Source: Verrucomicrobiota bacterium (lineage in GTDB: Bacteria; Verrucomicrobiota; Kiritimatiellia; RFP12; UBA1067). Taken from it: a DNA stretch of 64,000 nt. Of this stretch, positions 25,294-34,093 are shown one piece after another. A program made the position numbers and the translations under genes. How positions within the stretch are numbered: the first letter of the stretch is position 1; each line of letters opens with the position of its first letter. Where the stretch lies: contig JAHFSX010000010.1 of assembly GCA_023269675.1 (NCBI GenBank), forward strand, positions 62,001 to 126,000, given 5' to 3'. The notes beneath the pieces were generated by a model. It was not told the DNA's origin. It saw only the letters and a list, made by a program, of their open reading frames with translations, and searched no databases.

Positions 25294-28176
25294 CTACGGC
25301 TGCGGGCCGTCGAGCAGCAGGTCGTGGGCCTGCTTGCCGCCCTGGCTGCCGGCAACCGGCGCGGCCTGCACCTGCACGCCCATGTTCGCGAAGAGCTTTT
25401 TCCAGAAGGCCCGGCGCGCGGGCGTGTCCCCCGCGGCGTCGAGCGTGCAGACCGCCAGCGTGCCCGCTCCCGCCTTGCGCGCGACCAGCGCCGCGCCCGC
25501 GGGCTTGACCAGCCGCTCGTAACAGATGACCGCGCCCACCTTGCCCTCCTCCGCCCGCCGGTTGAAGAGCGACCAGTCGGTCCGGCTCGCGGTCAGCACC
25601 TCGGTCCCGTTCTTCACGAAAGGGCCTGCCAGTCCGCGGCGCATGATGAGCCGGCTGGACTCGGGCTCCTCCTCGGCGAAGTAGAGCTCGGCCAGGCCGA
25701 ACGGCGCGGCCCACGGATGCGCGCCGTCGCCGCGCTCCAAAGCCGTCGCCGCGCGGGCGGTGAACTGCACCGGCTCGGGCAACAGCGCCGAAAGCGCCGA
25801 CGCGTCCGCCTGAGGGTCGCCCGCCAACACCAGCACCGTGCCGCCCCGCGCCAGCACCGCGTCCGCGCGCGCCCTCGCGTCCGCGGGCAGCGCCCCTCCA
25901 TCCAACACCAGGAAGCGCCCGGAAGCATCGTCGGTGCGCACGCCCCAAGCCGAAAGGCGCCCGCGCAGCGTGTCGCCGCCCGCGTACGCCACACCGCCGA
26001 GCGTCGGCGCCGGAGCCCGGGGCCGCGCCTCCGTCGGCAGGGGACGGTCCCACCTGCACGGCTGCGGCCCGCGCGGGTCCTGCGCGGCCTTCTGCGCCTC
26101 GAACATCGCCAGCGGCCGGTAAAGCGGCAGCGCCGGGTCAAAGCCGGGATTCAGCGTGGCCACGTACGGCGGCAGCCGCTCGACCTGCATGCCGAACTTG
26201 CCCTCTGACGCGACCCCTTCGAAAAACACGCCGTCCTGCAGCCCCGGCAACCGCGTGAATTCCGCGTACCCAAACGGCAGCGGCTCGAGGCCGAACCAGA
26301 CTGTCTCGCTGGCCGAGAAGTACGCCAGGTTGGGCCGCGCCATCTTGACGATGTTCTGGTAGAGGTCCACGCCCAGCGCGTCGTTGCGTCCGGCGTAATC
26401 GAGATAGGCGCGCTCGCCCGCGAAGCCCGTCAGGTCACCGGGCCGCGCATAGTAGGTGCCGCCGTTCTCGCCCACCATCAGCGGCTTGTCGATGCCGCGC
26501 GTCTGCTGTTCCAGAGGCGGCAGGTTGTGGCCGTAGTGCTTGCTCCAGACCGGCAGCGCGCCCGACAGGTCCTCGTCGCCGTCACAGGAGAACCACGGCC
26601 GCGTGGGGTCGTGCTGACGGCCCTCAAGCCCGGTGGCGGCCAGCAGACCGTACCAGCGCCGCTCGTCCTCTTTGCTGACCTCGTTCAAGCGGAAGACCGC
26701 GAACATCTCGTTGCCGAAGCTCCAGCCGAAGACCGACGGGTGGTTGCGGTCGCGCAGGATCAGCCCCTTGAAATGGTCGGCATAACGTGACCAGAATTCA
26801 GGCTCGGCAAAATTGGAGCGGATCGAGCTGCCGAAAACCGCGGTCTCGTCCAGCACGCAGATGCCCATCTCGTCGGCCAGTTCGACGTAGCAGCGCGGAT
26901 AGATCTGCGCGTGCGGCCGCACGGCGTTGCCGTGCATGTCTTTGATCATCGTGTACCAGCCCCAGACGAAGCGGCGCGACCACATGTACGCGCCGAAGGG
27001 GTGACAGATATCGCCGGACAACTGGATCTTCTTGCCGTTCAGCAAGAGGTCGCGGCCCTTGAAGGTGAACTGCCGCCAGCCGAAGCGCTGGTACTTGGTG
27101 TCCAGCAGCGCGTCGCCCGCCTTCACCCGCACCAGCATCGCGCTCAGATTCGGCGCGTCCGGGCTCCAGGCCTTGAGGCGGTTGTCCCCCTTGGCCGTCA
27201 GCGTGCACACGGCCGTGCCGCGTGCGGGCACCTGAACCGTCGCGCCTGACAAGCTCAGCGCCTTGTCTCCCAAGCTCCATTTCGGCACGGGCGCCTCCAG
27301 CGGCGTGCGGCCAGCCTGGTTGAGCCACGCGTAGACATCGGCGGAAAGCGTCACCTCGCGCGGCTGCGCGGTATCGTTGCGGACCGTAACCTCGGCCTCG
27401 AGCGTGTCGCGGTCCAGCCACGGCTTCACGAACACGTCCGCCACGCGCACCGCGGGCAGGGCCACCAGCGAAACGTCCTGCCAGATGCCGGCGAGCCGGT
27501 CGGTGTTCGAGCCGTTGGGATACGGCGCGATCATCTTGGTGTACTTCGGATCACGCTTGTCGAAGAGCCGGTAGCCGCGCACCCCGACCCGCAGGGTGTT
27601 CTCAGCGCCGCGCGTGACCGCCTCGGTCACGTCGACGTCGAAGGGCAGGTACTTGTCGAAGTGTTCGCCGACCTTGCGGCCGTTCACCCAGACCTGGCAC
27701 TCGCCCGCCACGCTCTCGAAGTGCAGCACGAGGCGGCGCTCCTGCGGCCAAGCCGCCGGCACGCGGAAGGCGCGCTCCATCCACGCCATGTGGAAATGGA
27801 TCCAGCTCTCGGGATAGCTGGGATAGTAGACCGAGTCGGCCACGTAAGGCGTGTCCGTGCCCGCGCCGGTCTTGGGCCCGTTGCCCCAGTGGTTGGCGTT
27901 CCACGGCGAGGGGATCTTGATCGGCACCTGCTCCCACTTGTCCTCGGCGGGCGGCGGCAGCTCCGGCAGGATGCCCCTGTCCCACGCGTAGCCGTTTGGC
28001 ACGGGCAAGGGCTGGAACCGCCACGGCCCGTTCAGGCACAGCTCCTGCCGCAGCGGATGCTCCGGCGGCCTGACGAAACCCTCCTGCGGCGCGAAATCGC
28101 CCTTGAACACGCAGCGTTCCGCCTGCGCAGAGCCCGCCAACGCCAAAACCGCCAGCCAGCCGAAAACCACGTTCAT
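25294..28176 (-). CDS. Secreted glycoside hydrolase family 2 enzyme
   Basis: Protein of 960 residues with a signal peptide (MNVVFGWLAVLALAGSAQA). The GH2 order is seen: jelly-roll domain (ERAFRVP, VAGECQVWVNGRKVGEH), Ig-like domain, then a TIM barrel with HPSVFGWSFGNEMF near 478-492, where the Glu of GNE is the acid/base. PLMVGENGG near 564-572 may hold the nucleophile. The region after ~700 looks like an added Ig or Rossmann-like domain. Family activities include beta-galactosidase, mannosidase and glucuronidase; I cannot choose. ATG 28176 follows GGGAGGGGGG; the 22-codon extension is rejected. A good sigma70-type promoter with an overlapping palindrome lies 55-90 bases upstream. Confidence 0.85.
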   Translation of the reverse strand: MNVVFGWLAVLALAGSAQAERCVFKGDFAPQEGFVRPPEHPLRQELCLNGPWRFQPLPVPNGYAWDRGILPELPPPAEDKWEQVPIKIPSPWNANHWGNGPKTGAGTDTPYVADSVYYPSYPESWIHFHMAWMERAFRVPAAWPQERRLVLHFESVAGECQVWVNGRKVGEHFDKYLPFDVDVTEAVTRGAENTLRVGVRGYRLFDKRDPKYTKMIAPYPNGSNTDRLAGIWQDVSLVALPAVRVADVFVKPWLDRDTLEAEVTVRNDTAQPREVTLSADVYAWLNQAGRTPLEAPVPKWSLGDKALSLSGATVQVPARGTAVCTLTAKGDNRLKAWSPDAPNLSAMLVRVKAGDALLDTKYQRFGWRQFTFKGRDLLLNGKKIQLSGDICHPFGAYMWSRRFVWGWYTMIKDMHGNAVRPHAQIYPRCYVELADEMGICVLDETAVFGSSIRSNFAEPEFWSRYADHFKGLILRDRNHPSVFGWSFGNEMFAVFRLNEVSKEDERRWYGLLAATGLEGRQHDPTRPWFSCDGDEDLSGALPVWSKHYGHNLPPLEQQTRGIDKPLMVGENGGTYYARPGDLTGFAGERAYLDYAGRNDALGVDLYQNIVKMARPNLAYFSASETVWFGLEPLPFGYAEFTRLPGLQDGVFFEGVASEGKFGMQVERLPPYVATLNPGFDPALPLYRPLAMFEAQKAAQDPRGPQPCRWDRPLPTEARPRAPAPTLGGVAYAGGDTLRGRLSAWGVRTDDASGRFLVLDGGALPADARARADAVLARGGTVLVLAGDPQADASALSALLPEPVQFTARAATALERGDGAHPWAAPFGLAELYFAEEEPESSRLIMRRGLAGPFVKNGTEVLTASRTDWSLFNRRAEEGKVGAVICYERLVKPAGAALVARKAGAGTLAVCTLDAAGDTPARRAFWKKLFANMGVQVQAAPVAGSQGGKQAHDLLLDGPQP

Positions 28177-28230
28177 CAGTGCCCCCCCTCCCGGTTCACC
28201 CGCGCAGCCGCACACGCCGGCCGCAGCCAT

Positions 28231-28267
28231 TTGTACGTACAATATCAGAGGGAGTGTTCCGTGTCAA
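28231..28267 (-). promoter_or_regulatory. Promoter and overlapping operator-like palindrome for the GH2 gene
   Basis: On the minus strand TTGACA (28262-28267) is followed after exactly 17 bases by TATTGT (28239-28244). A perfect 12-bp palindrome TTGTACGTACAA (28231-28242) covers the -10 box. This is the layout of a repressor-controlled promoter, with a predicted start near 28232 and a leader of about 56 bases. Confidence 0.65.
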
Positions 28268-28493
28268 CGGACGGGCGCGCCAACGGGCGCCGGACACACG
28301 GCTTATTCCTTTGGACGTGTGCCATACGCAAACGGACGGCCCAGCGGTCCGTCCCTACCTTCGAGATGCGCTCCGATGCGAGTGTCGCATGTTTAGGCAG
28401 GGCCCGACCGCCGGGCGGGCCGCTCCTGAGGTCAAAGGAATAAGCCGTGGCGCCGGATAGAGCGCCGGCACCTCGCACTCGACAGGCAGCGCG
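28268..28493. other. Spacer upstream of the GH2 promoter with short palindromes
   Basis: No gene seen. It contains GGACGG/CCGTCC arms with a 9-base loop (28334-28354), CCGCCGGGCGGG-type short palindromes near 28410-28425, and GGCGCCGG/GCGCCGGC near 28450. The first resembles the palindromic repeats at 15753 and 24442 in style but not in sequence. Confidence 0.5.
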
Positions 28494-29222
28494 TCACTTC
28501 CGCGCTTCAAAGGCGAGCTCGCCTTTCAGCAGCACGGGCTTGACCGCATCACGCCATAGCTCATAGCCGGCCCGCGTCATGTGCAGGTTGTCCGCCTTGA
28601 ACAGCTCTTTGCGCGGCTGGCCCTGCGCGTCCAGCATCGATGCCCCGACATCAATGAACGTGCTCCGCGCGTCCTGCGCGCACGCCTCCGCCAGCAGCCG
28701 GTTCATGACCTGCGTCTTCGGCCACAGCTTCCAGCGCGAAATGCTCGGCTTTCCCGACAGCACATAGATGCGGACGTCCGGCAAAGCGCCGCGCACCTTC
28801 CGCGCGAACGCGAGAAACGTGTCGCGGACCGTCTCGGGCGCGATCCCCGCCGCGATATCGTTGTCGCCCTCGTACACGACGACCGCCCGGGGCTTGTACG
28901 GCAACACGATGCGGTCCGCCGCGTGCAAAGCCTCGTCCATGGTGCTGCCGCCGAACCCGCGCGGGATAACGGCCAAAGGGGCCAAGTCCTCTTGGATGGT
29001 CGGGCGCCACATCCGCATGCTGGAGCTGCCGATGCAAACGATCGCCCCCGCCGGAGGGAAGGCTGTCCGATCCGCCGCCTCGAAGGCCTGGATCTCCTTC
29101 TCGAAACGCCCCGGGGGACCGTACGCTTTCGCGGCACCGTTCGTCGCCACTTGCGCCAAACACAGCGTGCTCGCGCACGCCAACAGCAAGCCCAGCCTCC
29201 CCGCACACGTTGACACGTTCAT
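28494..29222 (-). CDS. Secreted SGNH/GDSL-type hydrolase
   Basis: Protein of 242 residues with a signal peptide (ending near CLAQVATNG). All four SGNH blocks are visible: GSSSMRMW near 65 with the nucleophilic Ser, GFGGSTMDEAL with the oxyanion Gly, YEGDNDIAAG with Asn, and ADNLHMTRAGYELW near 209 with the Asp-x-x-His pair. It probably removes acetyl or other ester groups from polysaccharides, which fits the GH2 gene upstream. The two are on the same strand but separated by about 320 bp, and the GH2 gene lies downstream of it with its own promoter. Confidence 0.85.
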   Translation of the reverse strand: MNVSTCAGRLGLLLACASTLCLAQVATNGAAKAYGPPGRFEKEIQAFEAADRTAFPPAGAIVCIGSSSMRMWRPTIQEDLAPLAVIPRGFGGSTMDEALHAADRIVLPYKPRAVVVYEGDNDIAAGIAPETVRDTFLAFARKVRGALPDVRIYVLSGKPSISRWKLWPKTQVMNRLLAEACAQDARSTFIDVGASMLDAQGQPRKELFKADNLHMTRAGYELWRDAVKPVLLKGELAFEARK

Positions 29223-29326
29223 CTCCGCTTATCCCTTTCGCAACACGCCCACCCGGCCACCACACCCGCGCGCCCGTCATCCCGACACGCGGCCCACGCG
29301 GCACCAACCGTTCTTGGCCTTCCGTC

Positions 29327-29569
29327 TCACCGGATGATCAGCAACGCCAGGAACGGCACGGCGTTGAACACGATCACGAACATCTTGAACACCCCGATGA
29401 ACGCGTAGAAGAGAACCGTGAAGGTCTCCTTCGGCAGCGGGAACCATTTGGAGTGAAGGCGGTAGATCGTCCCCGGCGCAACCGCCGCAAGCAAAGACCA
29501 GAGCACGAGCAGGCTCCCGTTAATGACCGTGCACCACATGAAAAACGCCGTTAATTCCTGAATGTTCAT
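29327..29569 (-). CDS. Small membrane protein of the DUF6868 type
   Basis: Protein of 80 residues, start MNIQELTAFFMWCTVING. Two membrane helices flank a loop YRLHSKWFPLPKETFTV. The order WCTVIN, YRLH, LFYAFIGVFKM and IVFNAVPFLAL fits the small DUF6868 family of unknown function. ATG 29569 has AAAGGAG five bases upstream; a 24-codon extension is rejected. It lies between the FGGY kinase and the esterase on the same strand, with no evidence for a shared role. Confidence 0.75.
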   Translation of the reverse strand: MNIQELTAFFMWCTVINGSLLVLWSLLAAVAPGTIYRLHSKWFPLPKETFTVLFYAFIGVFKMFVIVFNAVPFLALLIIR

Positions 29570-29680
29570 AACAACTCCTTTCATCCGAACAGGTGCCCGT
29601 GCAAAAGCCCCCAAAGAGGCCGGCTCCTCGAGCAAGATCATTCTAGCACGAGTGCCGGCCGCTCCTCAAGCGCACCCGCC

Positions 29681-31219
29681 TTAGTGGCTGACGGGCGCGG
29701 TCTTTTCCAACTCGCGGATCACGGGCAACAGCCGGTCATACGCTGCGGCGTGGGCCGGACGGGGCTCGCAGACCGCCGTCACCGGCGAGAAGTCCTCGGT
29801 CATCCCGGCCAGCGGCACGCCGTCCGCATGGGCCGCGAGCATCGCGCCGCCCAGCGCCGCGGAGTCCGCCACCGCGATGCTCTCCACACGTGCCTGGAAC
29901 ACGTCCGCCAGCGTCTGGCGGATGCCCGGGCTCTTGGAGGCGCCGCCCGTCACGCGAATCGTGCCGAACGTGCCGATCCACAGCGCGTGACTGCGCAGCG
30001 CCAGCGCCTGCCCCTCCACCACCGCGCGGATGCGCACCTCGGGCGCGGCCGCCGCGAAATCGAAGTTCGCGCGCAGTCCGGGTTTCAGCACCGGCGGCGT
30101 GATCTCGGCCTCGAACCACGGGAGCGCCACCTGTCCGCAGTTGCCGGCGGGCGTCAGGTCGAAGGCGGTCTTGTCGAAGAAGGCCCACTCCGCGCCGGCC
30201 TCGCGCCGCACGCGGTCGCGCGCCAGCGATCCGTTCTTGAAACAGGCCAGGCTCATGCAGCCGCCCGCCGGATTGCCGAACACGTGCCCGCACCCCTCGG
30301 GGTCGGTGCGGAACGCGTCCAGAGCCGCAAAGAACGTGTCGCTCGTGCCGAGGCTCACCACCGCCACGCCCGCGCCCCACGCGCCCGTGCCCACCAGGCT
30401 CGCCGGATTGTCGCCCGTCCACACCGCCACGGGAATCCCCGCCTTTAAGCCATACTTCGCGAAATAGGCGTGCAGCCCGCCGGCCACGCCGTTGCCGACC
30501 CGCGGCAGTTTCCCGGCGAGCCCGGGCGCCGTGAACTCCGCGATCGCGGCGTCCCACGCCAGCGTGCGCAGGTTGAGCAGGTTCATGCCCGCCCCGTCGC
30601 CGGAGTCGACGGGCGCGTCCTTGCCGATCAGCACGGAGCAGAGGAAGGAGCTGACCAGGTGGATGCGCGCGGTCTGCGCATAGCGCTCCGGCTCGGCCTT
30701 GGCGAACTTGCGGATCTGCGGTCCGGTGAAACGCTCGATGGCGGGCGAACCGGTGTCCGCCTGCAGGCGCGCGCCGAAGGCCGCGTCCAGCTCGCGGCAC
30801 TCCGCCGACGTGGAGCTGTCCATCCAGATCGGGCTCGTGGGCCGCGCCAGCGCGGCTTTGAGCTGATCCGCCAGCGGGGAGGAGGGCTTAAGGCCTGCCA
30901 GCGCCTCCGCGAAGCGGCCGTTGAGATAGACCGAACCATGCTGCTGACCGTCGCCGCCGATGGCCGCGATGCGGCCCAGGTCCGCGCCCGTCGCCTGCAG
31001 GCGCGCCAGCAGCAGGTCCAGCGCCGCCAGCCACATCAGCGGATCGGCGTGCTTCACCAGCGGATCGGCATGCGCCAAGACCCCGTCGGGGCAGTGGTAC
31101 TGCGGCAGGTCCGCTTTGAAATTGACGCCCGCGCTCGTCACGATCACGCCCGCAGCCGGATCGATCACCAACCCTTTCATGCTCTGCGTGCTGCTGTCGA
31201 TACCCAGATAGTAAGCCAT
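29681..31219 (-). CDS. FGGY-family carbohydrate kinase, xylulokinase-like
   Basis: Protein of 512 residues. YLGIDSSTQSMKGLVID is the first phosphate-binding block, GGDGQQHGSVY near 90 replaces the GQMHG block of xylulokinase, and VVSLGTSDTFFA near 290 plus RVTGGASKSPGIRQTLAD near 420 form the ATP site. The catalytic Asp is expected in GDGAGMNLLNLR (residues ~205-216), which matches DASGTNLMD-type segments of xylulokinases. It phosphorylates a pentulose or similar sugar with ATP in the cytoplasm. ATG 31219 follows GAGAGG; the longer frame crosses the regulatory inverted repeat. Exact substrate not certain. Confidence 0.82.
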   Translation of the reverse strand: MAYYLGIDSSTQSMKGLVIDPAAGVIVTSAGVNFKADLPQYHCPDGVLAHADPLVKHADPLMWLAALDLLLARLQATGADLGRIAAIGGDGQQHGSVYLNGRFAEALAGLKPSSPLADQLKAALARPTSPIWMDSSTSAECRELDAAFGARLQADTGSPAIERFTGPQIRKFAKAEPERYAQTARIHLVSSFLCSVLIGKDAPVDSGDGAGMNLLNLRTLAWDAAIAEFTAPGLAGKLPRVGNGVAGGLHAYFAKYGLKAGIPVAVWTGDNPASLVGTGAWGAGVAVVSLGTSDTFFAALDAFRTDPEGCGHVFGNPAGGCMSLACFKNGSLARDRVRREAGAEWAFFDKTAFDLTPAGNCGQVALPWFEAEITPPVLKPGLRANFDFAAAAPEVRIRAVVEGQALALRSHALWIGTFGTIRVTGGASKSPGIRQTLADVFQARVESIAVADSAALGGAMLAAHADGVPLAGMTEDFSPVTAVCEPRPAHAAAYDRLLPVIRELEKTAPVSH

Positions 31220-31253
31220 GTGAACACCTCTCTTTTTGAAATTGCCGCACCCG

Positions 31254-31304
31254 GCGACACACACCCTTGAATTTTGCGGTATCTTACCTGTGGAAGGGTG
31301 TCGC
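31254..31304. promoter_or_regulatory. Inverted repeat upstream of the FGGY kinase
   Basis: CACCCTT (31262-31268) and AAGGGTG (31294-31300) form a 7-bp dyad; GCGA (31254) and TCGC (31301) extend it after a 4-base bulge. It lies 35-85 bases before the kinase start, in the place of a leader hairpin or operator. Confidence 0.35.
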
Positions 31305-31354
31305 ACACAAACAAAAAAAGGCGGGCCGACGGCCGGCGGACGTGTGACAACTTC

Positions 31355-31383
31355 TTGACGCGCATGCTCAGCAGACGTACACT
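31355..31383 (+). promoter_or_regulatory. Sigma70-like promoter for the 31451 gene
   Basis: TTGACG (31355-31360) and TACACT (31378-31383) are separated by 17 bases, placing a transcription start near 31390, about 60 bases before the gene. Confidence 0.5.
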
Positions 31384-31450
31384 ATAAACGTAATGTGAGA
31401 TGTGCAACACGGGTGCGAGTAGGGCTGACACCCTAAAAAAGGAGCGAACC

Positions 31451-31855
31451 ATGAAAAACAACGTCGGATTGTGGATCGACCATCGCAAGGCTATCATCGT
31501 AACGGTCTCAGACAAGGGGGTTGAAATCGGCCTGACGATCTCCGCCGTGGAAAAGCAGAACAGGCGGACAGGTTCTGCCCCTCTCAAAGGCTCCTTTGAC
31601 GACTTTCACGTGCCGGCCGGCGACGTTCGCAAAAGAACCTTTATGAACCACCTCAATATTTATTACGATGCGGTCATCGCCAGCTTGACCAAAGCCGACA
31701 GCATTCTGATCTTCGGCCCGGGCGAGGCGAAAATCGAACTGCGGAAGCGGCTCAAAAAGAACAACCTGGACGGACGGGTCGTGGCCGTGGAGACCGTGGA
31801 CAAAATGACGAACCGCCAGATCGCCGCACGCGTCCAAAAGTATTTCGCCGACTAG
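31451..31855 (+). CDS. Small conserved protein, eRF1-domain-like (host attachment/baeRF type)
   Basis: Protein of 134 residues. It opens MKNNVGLWIDHRKAIIVTV; the WIDHRxA start and the later SILIFGPGEAKIELRKRL and RVVAVETVDKMTNRQIAARVQKYF blocks are those of small bacterial proteins distantly related to the middle domain of eRF1. Their function is not known; a link to translation or ribosome rescue has been proposed from the fold. AAAGGAG lies six bases before ATG 31451, so the 17-codon longer frame from 31400 is rejected. Single gene with its own promoter. Confidence 0.65.
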   Translation: MKNNVGLWIDHRKAIIVTVSDKGVEIGLTISAVEKQNRRTGSAPLKGSFDDFHVPAGDVRKRTFMNHLNIYYDAVIASLTKADSILIFGPGEAKIELRKRLKKNNLDGRVVAVETVDKMTNRQIAARVQKYFAD

Positions 31856-31923
31856 CGCATGGCCCGCCAGCCGGCCATCCCGGCTGGCGGCCGGGCGCCG
31901 GTCTGAACCGTGCGTCCAGAGGG

Positions 31924-32226
31924 TCATTCGAGGGGCTCTGAACGAGCGCGCCCGCTCTCGCTCGCGGTTTCGAGCTTCACCGCATAGCCATCAACCTGTT
32001 CGAGGCAGGCCAGCGCGTCGACATGCAGACCGGCGCGGGTGATTCCTGACCACTTGTCTTTGGCCTTCGCGCGCGCCTGAACCTCGTTCTCGGCCACGAC
32101 AAAGACCGTCTCGTGATCCTCTCCCACCCGCGTGCCCGCCAAGCGGCCGCCCAGAACCACAGCATAGAGCCGAAGCCGTGGGACGTCCCCCGGATCGACC
32201 GGATTCAGAATGCGATTCTGTTTCAT
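31924..32226 (-). CDS. DUF1543 domain protein
   Basis: Protein of 100 residues. RLYAVVLGGRLAG, HETVFVVAENEVQARAKAKDKW and LHVDALACLEQVDGYAV match the DUF1543 pattern (a short alpha/beta domain of unknown function found in Gram-negative bacteria). GGGAAGGA lies directly before ATG 32226. Convergent with the eRF1-like gene at 31451, with a 68-bp gap. Confidence 0.75.
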   Translation of the reverse strand: MKQNRILNPVDPGDVPRLRLYAVVLGGRLAGTRVGEDHETVFVVAENEVQARAKAKDKWSGITRAGLHVDALACLEQVDGYAVKLETASESGRARSEPLE

Positions 32227-32368
32227 ATTTCCTTCCCTCAGTTCAGCCACAACGGCTCGCCAAGAAGCGGCTCCTCGTTCCGCTTCACATCTTCTCATCC
32301 CCCCGCGTGCATTGCGTACGTTCGGGGCGCATGCTTCTTTCTGCGGTTCAGCGAGGGCAGCGGGATTC

Positions 32369-33043
32369 TCAAGGCACCATGGGGACGAAGCGGACCGGCA
32401 GGTCGCCCTCGCACGTGACTTCCGTGCCTTGGCGCCGGATCATCAGCAGCTGTTGCGCGTCCATCCCGATCCCCACGGGCAGGATCATGCGCCCGCCGTC
32501 CGCCAGTTGCGCCACCAGTTCCTCGGGGACGTCCGCCGGCGCGCAGGTCGCGATGACCGCATCGAACGGCGCGGCCTCGCGCCAGCCCGCGTAGCCGTTC
32601 GCACAGCGCACCCGCACCTCCGGAAAGCCCTCCGCCGCAAGCGCGCGCCGCGCGTGCGCGGCCAGTTCAGGCACCACCTCCAGCGTCCACACGCGCGCGC
32701 CGACCGTCGCCAGCACGGCCGCCTGATACCCCGACCCCGCGCCGATCTCCAGCACGCGCTCCCCGGGCTTCAGCTGCAGCCTCTCCGTCATGTAGGCCAC
32801 GATGTAGGGCTGCGAGATCGTCACGCCCCACCCGATCGGACACGGGAAATCCCCGTAGGCGACGTACGGTTCCCGAATGCCGCCGGGGAAAAAGGCGTGC
32901 CGCCGCACCGCCAGCATCGCGGACAGCACGCGCTCGTCGCGCACGCCCCGCCGCCGGAGGTCGTCGACCATCTCCGCGCGCGCCGCGCGCATCAATTCTT
33001 CGATCGCTTCAGGATCGGGAGGGCTGCCTGTGTTTATCCTCAT
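32369..33043 (-). CDS. pcm: Protein-L-isoaspartate O-methyltransferase
   Basis: Protein of 224 residues. VRDERVLSAMLAVRRHAFFP and ISQPYIVAYMTERLQLKPGERVLEIGAGSGYQAAVLA are characteristic of PCMT, the latter containing SAM motif I near 90. It repairs damaged aspartyl residues in proteins. ATG 33043 follows GGAGG; the same frame stays open to 33541 but that part is antisense-frame noise over the lactate dehydrogenase gene. The gene is 29 bp after ldh and probably cotranscribed. Confidence 0.92.
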   Translation of the reverse strand: MRINTGSPPDPEAIEELMRAARAEMVDDLRRRGVRDERVLSAMLAVRRHAFFPGGIREPYVAYGDFPCPIGWGVTISQPYIVAYMTERLQLKPGERVLEIGAGSGYQAAVLATVGARVWTLEVVPELAAHARRALAAEGFPEVRVRCANGYAGWREAAPFDAVIATCAPADVPEELVAQLADGGRMILPVGIGMDAQQLLMIRRQGTEVTCEGDLPVRFVPMVP

Positions 33044-33072
33044 CGCGACACCTCCAGGAACTCCGCCCGGGG

Positions 33073-34038
33073 TTACCCGCCAAGCTGGTCCAGCGCGTGC
33101 CTGAGCACGCCGGCCGAGGCGTTCAACGCAAAGCCCTCCTGTTCGGAGAGCCGGCCCTCCACGATCCGGCTGACGCCCGTGCGGCACACGATGCTCGGCA
33201 CGCTGAGGCAGACGTCGCGCAGGCCGAACTCGCCGTCGAGCAGCGTCGAGACGGTCAAAACGCTGTTCTCCCCGCGCAGGATGGCGCCCACGATCCGCAC
33301 CAGCGCCATGCCGACGCCGAAGCAGGTTGAGCCCTTGTAGCCGATGATGTGGTAGGCTGATTCGCGCACGGCCTTTTCCACGCGGTGCTTTTCCGATGCC
33401 CAATCCGAGCAATGCCCGCAGAGCGGACAGTACTCCTCCATCGGCATGCCCGCGATGTGCGTCATCGACCACGCCGCGAATTCGCTGTCGCCGTGCTCGC
33501 CCAGCATGTAGGCGTGGACATTGTGCACGTCCACCCCGCAATGCTCGCTCAGAAGATAACGGAAGCGTGCGCTGTCGAGCACCGTGCCGGAGCCGATCAC
33601 GCGGCCCCGCTCCCAGCCGGAACGCTTCAGCGCAACGTGCGTCAGCACGTCAACCGGATTGCTCACCACCAGAATGACGCCCGTCGCATGCTGCGCGACG
33701 ATCTCGCCCACGATCGAGGACATGATGGAGGCGTTCTTCTGCAGCAACTGCAAACGCGTCTCGCCGGGTTTCTGCGCGGCGCCGGCCGTGATGACGATCA
33801 CGTTGGCGTCCGCATAATCAGCCGGCCCGCCCGCGCGGATCGCGACCGCCGGAAAAAAGGGTTGCCCGTGCGCCAAATCCAGGGCATGCCCCTTGGCCAG
33901 ATCCGCGTTCGCGTCGATGAGGACGATCTCATCCGCCAGCCCGGTCGGCGCCAGCGCATAGCAGAAGGCGGCGCCGACATTGCCCGCGCCGACCACGGCC
34001 ACCTTACGCCGATTTCCCGTTCCTGCACACGTACCCAT
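33073..34038 (-). CDS. ldh: L-lactate dehydrogenase
   Basis: Protein of 321 residues. VAVVGAGNVGAAFCYAL is the NAD-binding Rossmann loop, VVSNPVDVLTHVA and GEHGDSEFAAWS contain the catalytic Asn/Asp and His, and KGSTCFGVGMAL is another family block. It reduces pyruvate to L-lactate with NADH, an end step of fermentation. YCPLCGHCSDW near 190-200 is an unusual cysteine-rich stretch for LDH. ATG 34038 has AAAGGG about ten bases upstream; a longer frame to 34086 is possible. Malate dehydrogenase is less likely given the LDH-type blocks. Confidence 0.88.
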   Translation of the reverse strand: MGTCAGTGNRRKVAVVGAGNVGAAFCYALAPTGLADEIVLIDANADLAKGHALDLAHGQPFFPAVAIRAGGPADYADANVIVITAGAAQKPGETRLQLLQKNASIMSSIVGEIVAQHATGVILVVSNPVDVLTHVALKRSGWERGRVIGSGTVLDSARFRYLLSEHCGVDVHNVHAYMLGEHGDSEFAAWSMTHIAGMPMEEYCPLCGHCSDWASEKHRVEKAVRESAYHIIGYKGSTCFGVGMALVRIVGAILRGENSVLTVSTLLDGEFGLRDVCLSVPSIVCRTGVSRIVEGRLSEQEGFALNASAGVLRHALDQLGG

Positions 34039-34093
34039 TGCTTCGGGCCCTTTCTTTCCGCACCGCATTCCCGCGCGAGAAGGCATGTCCCCC

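Noticed and set aside
33044-33541. N-terminal extension of Pcm through the ldh gene
   Set aside because: The frame is open by GC bias only. PCMT family residues start at 33043, which has its own ribosome site.
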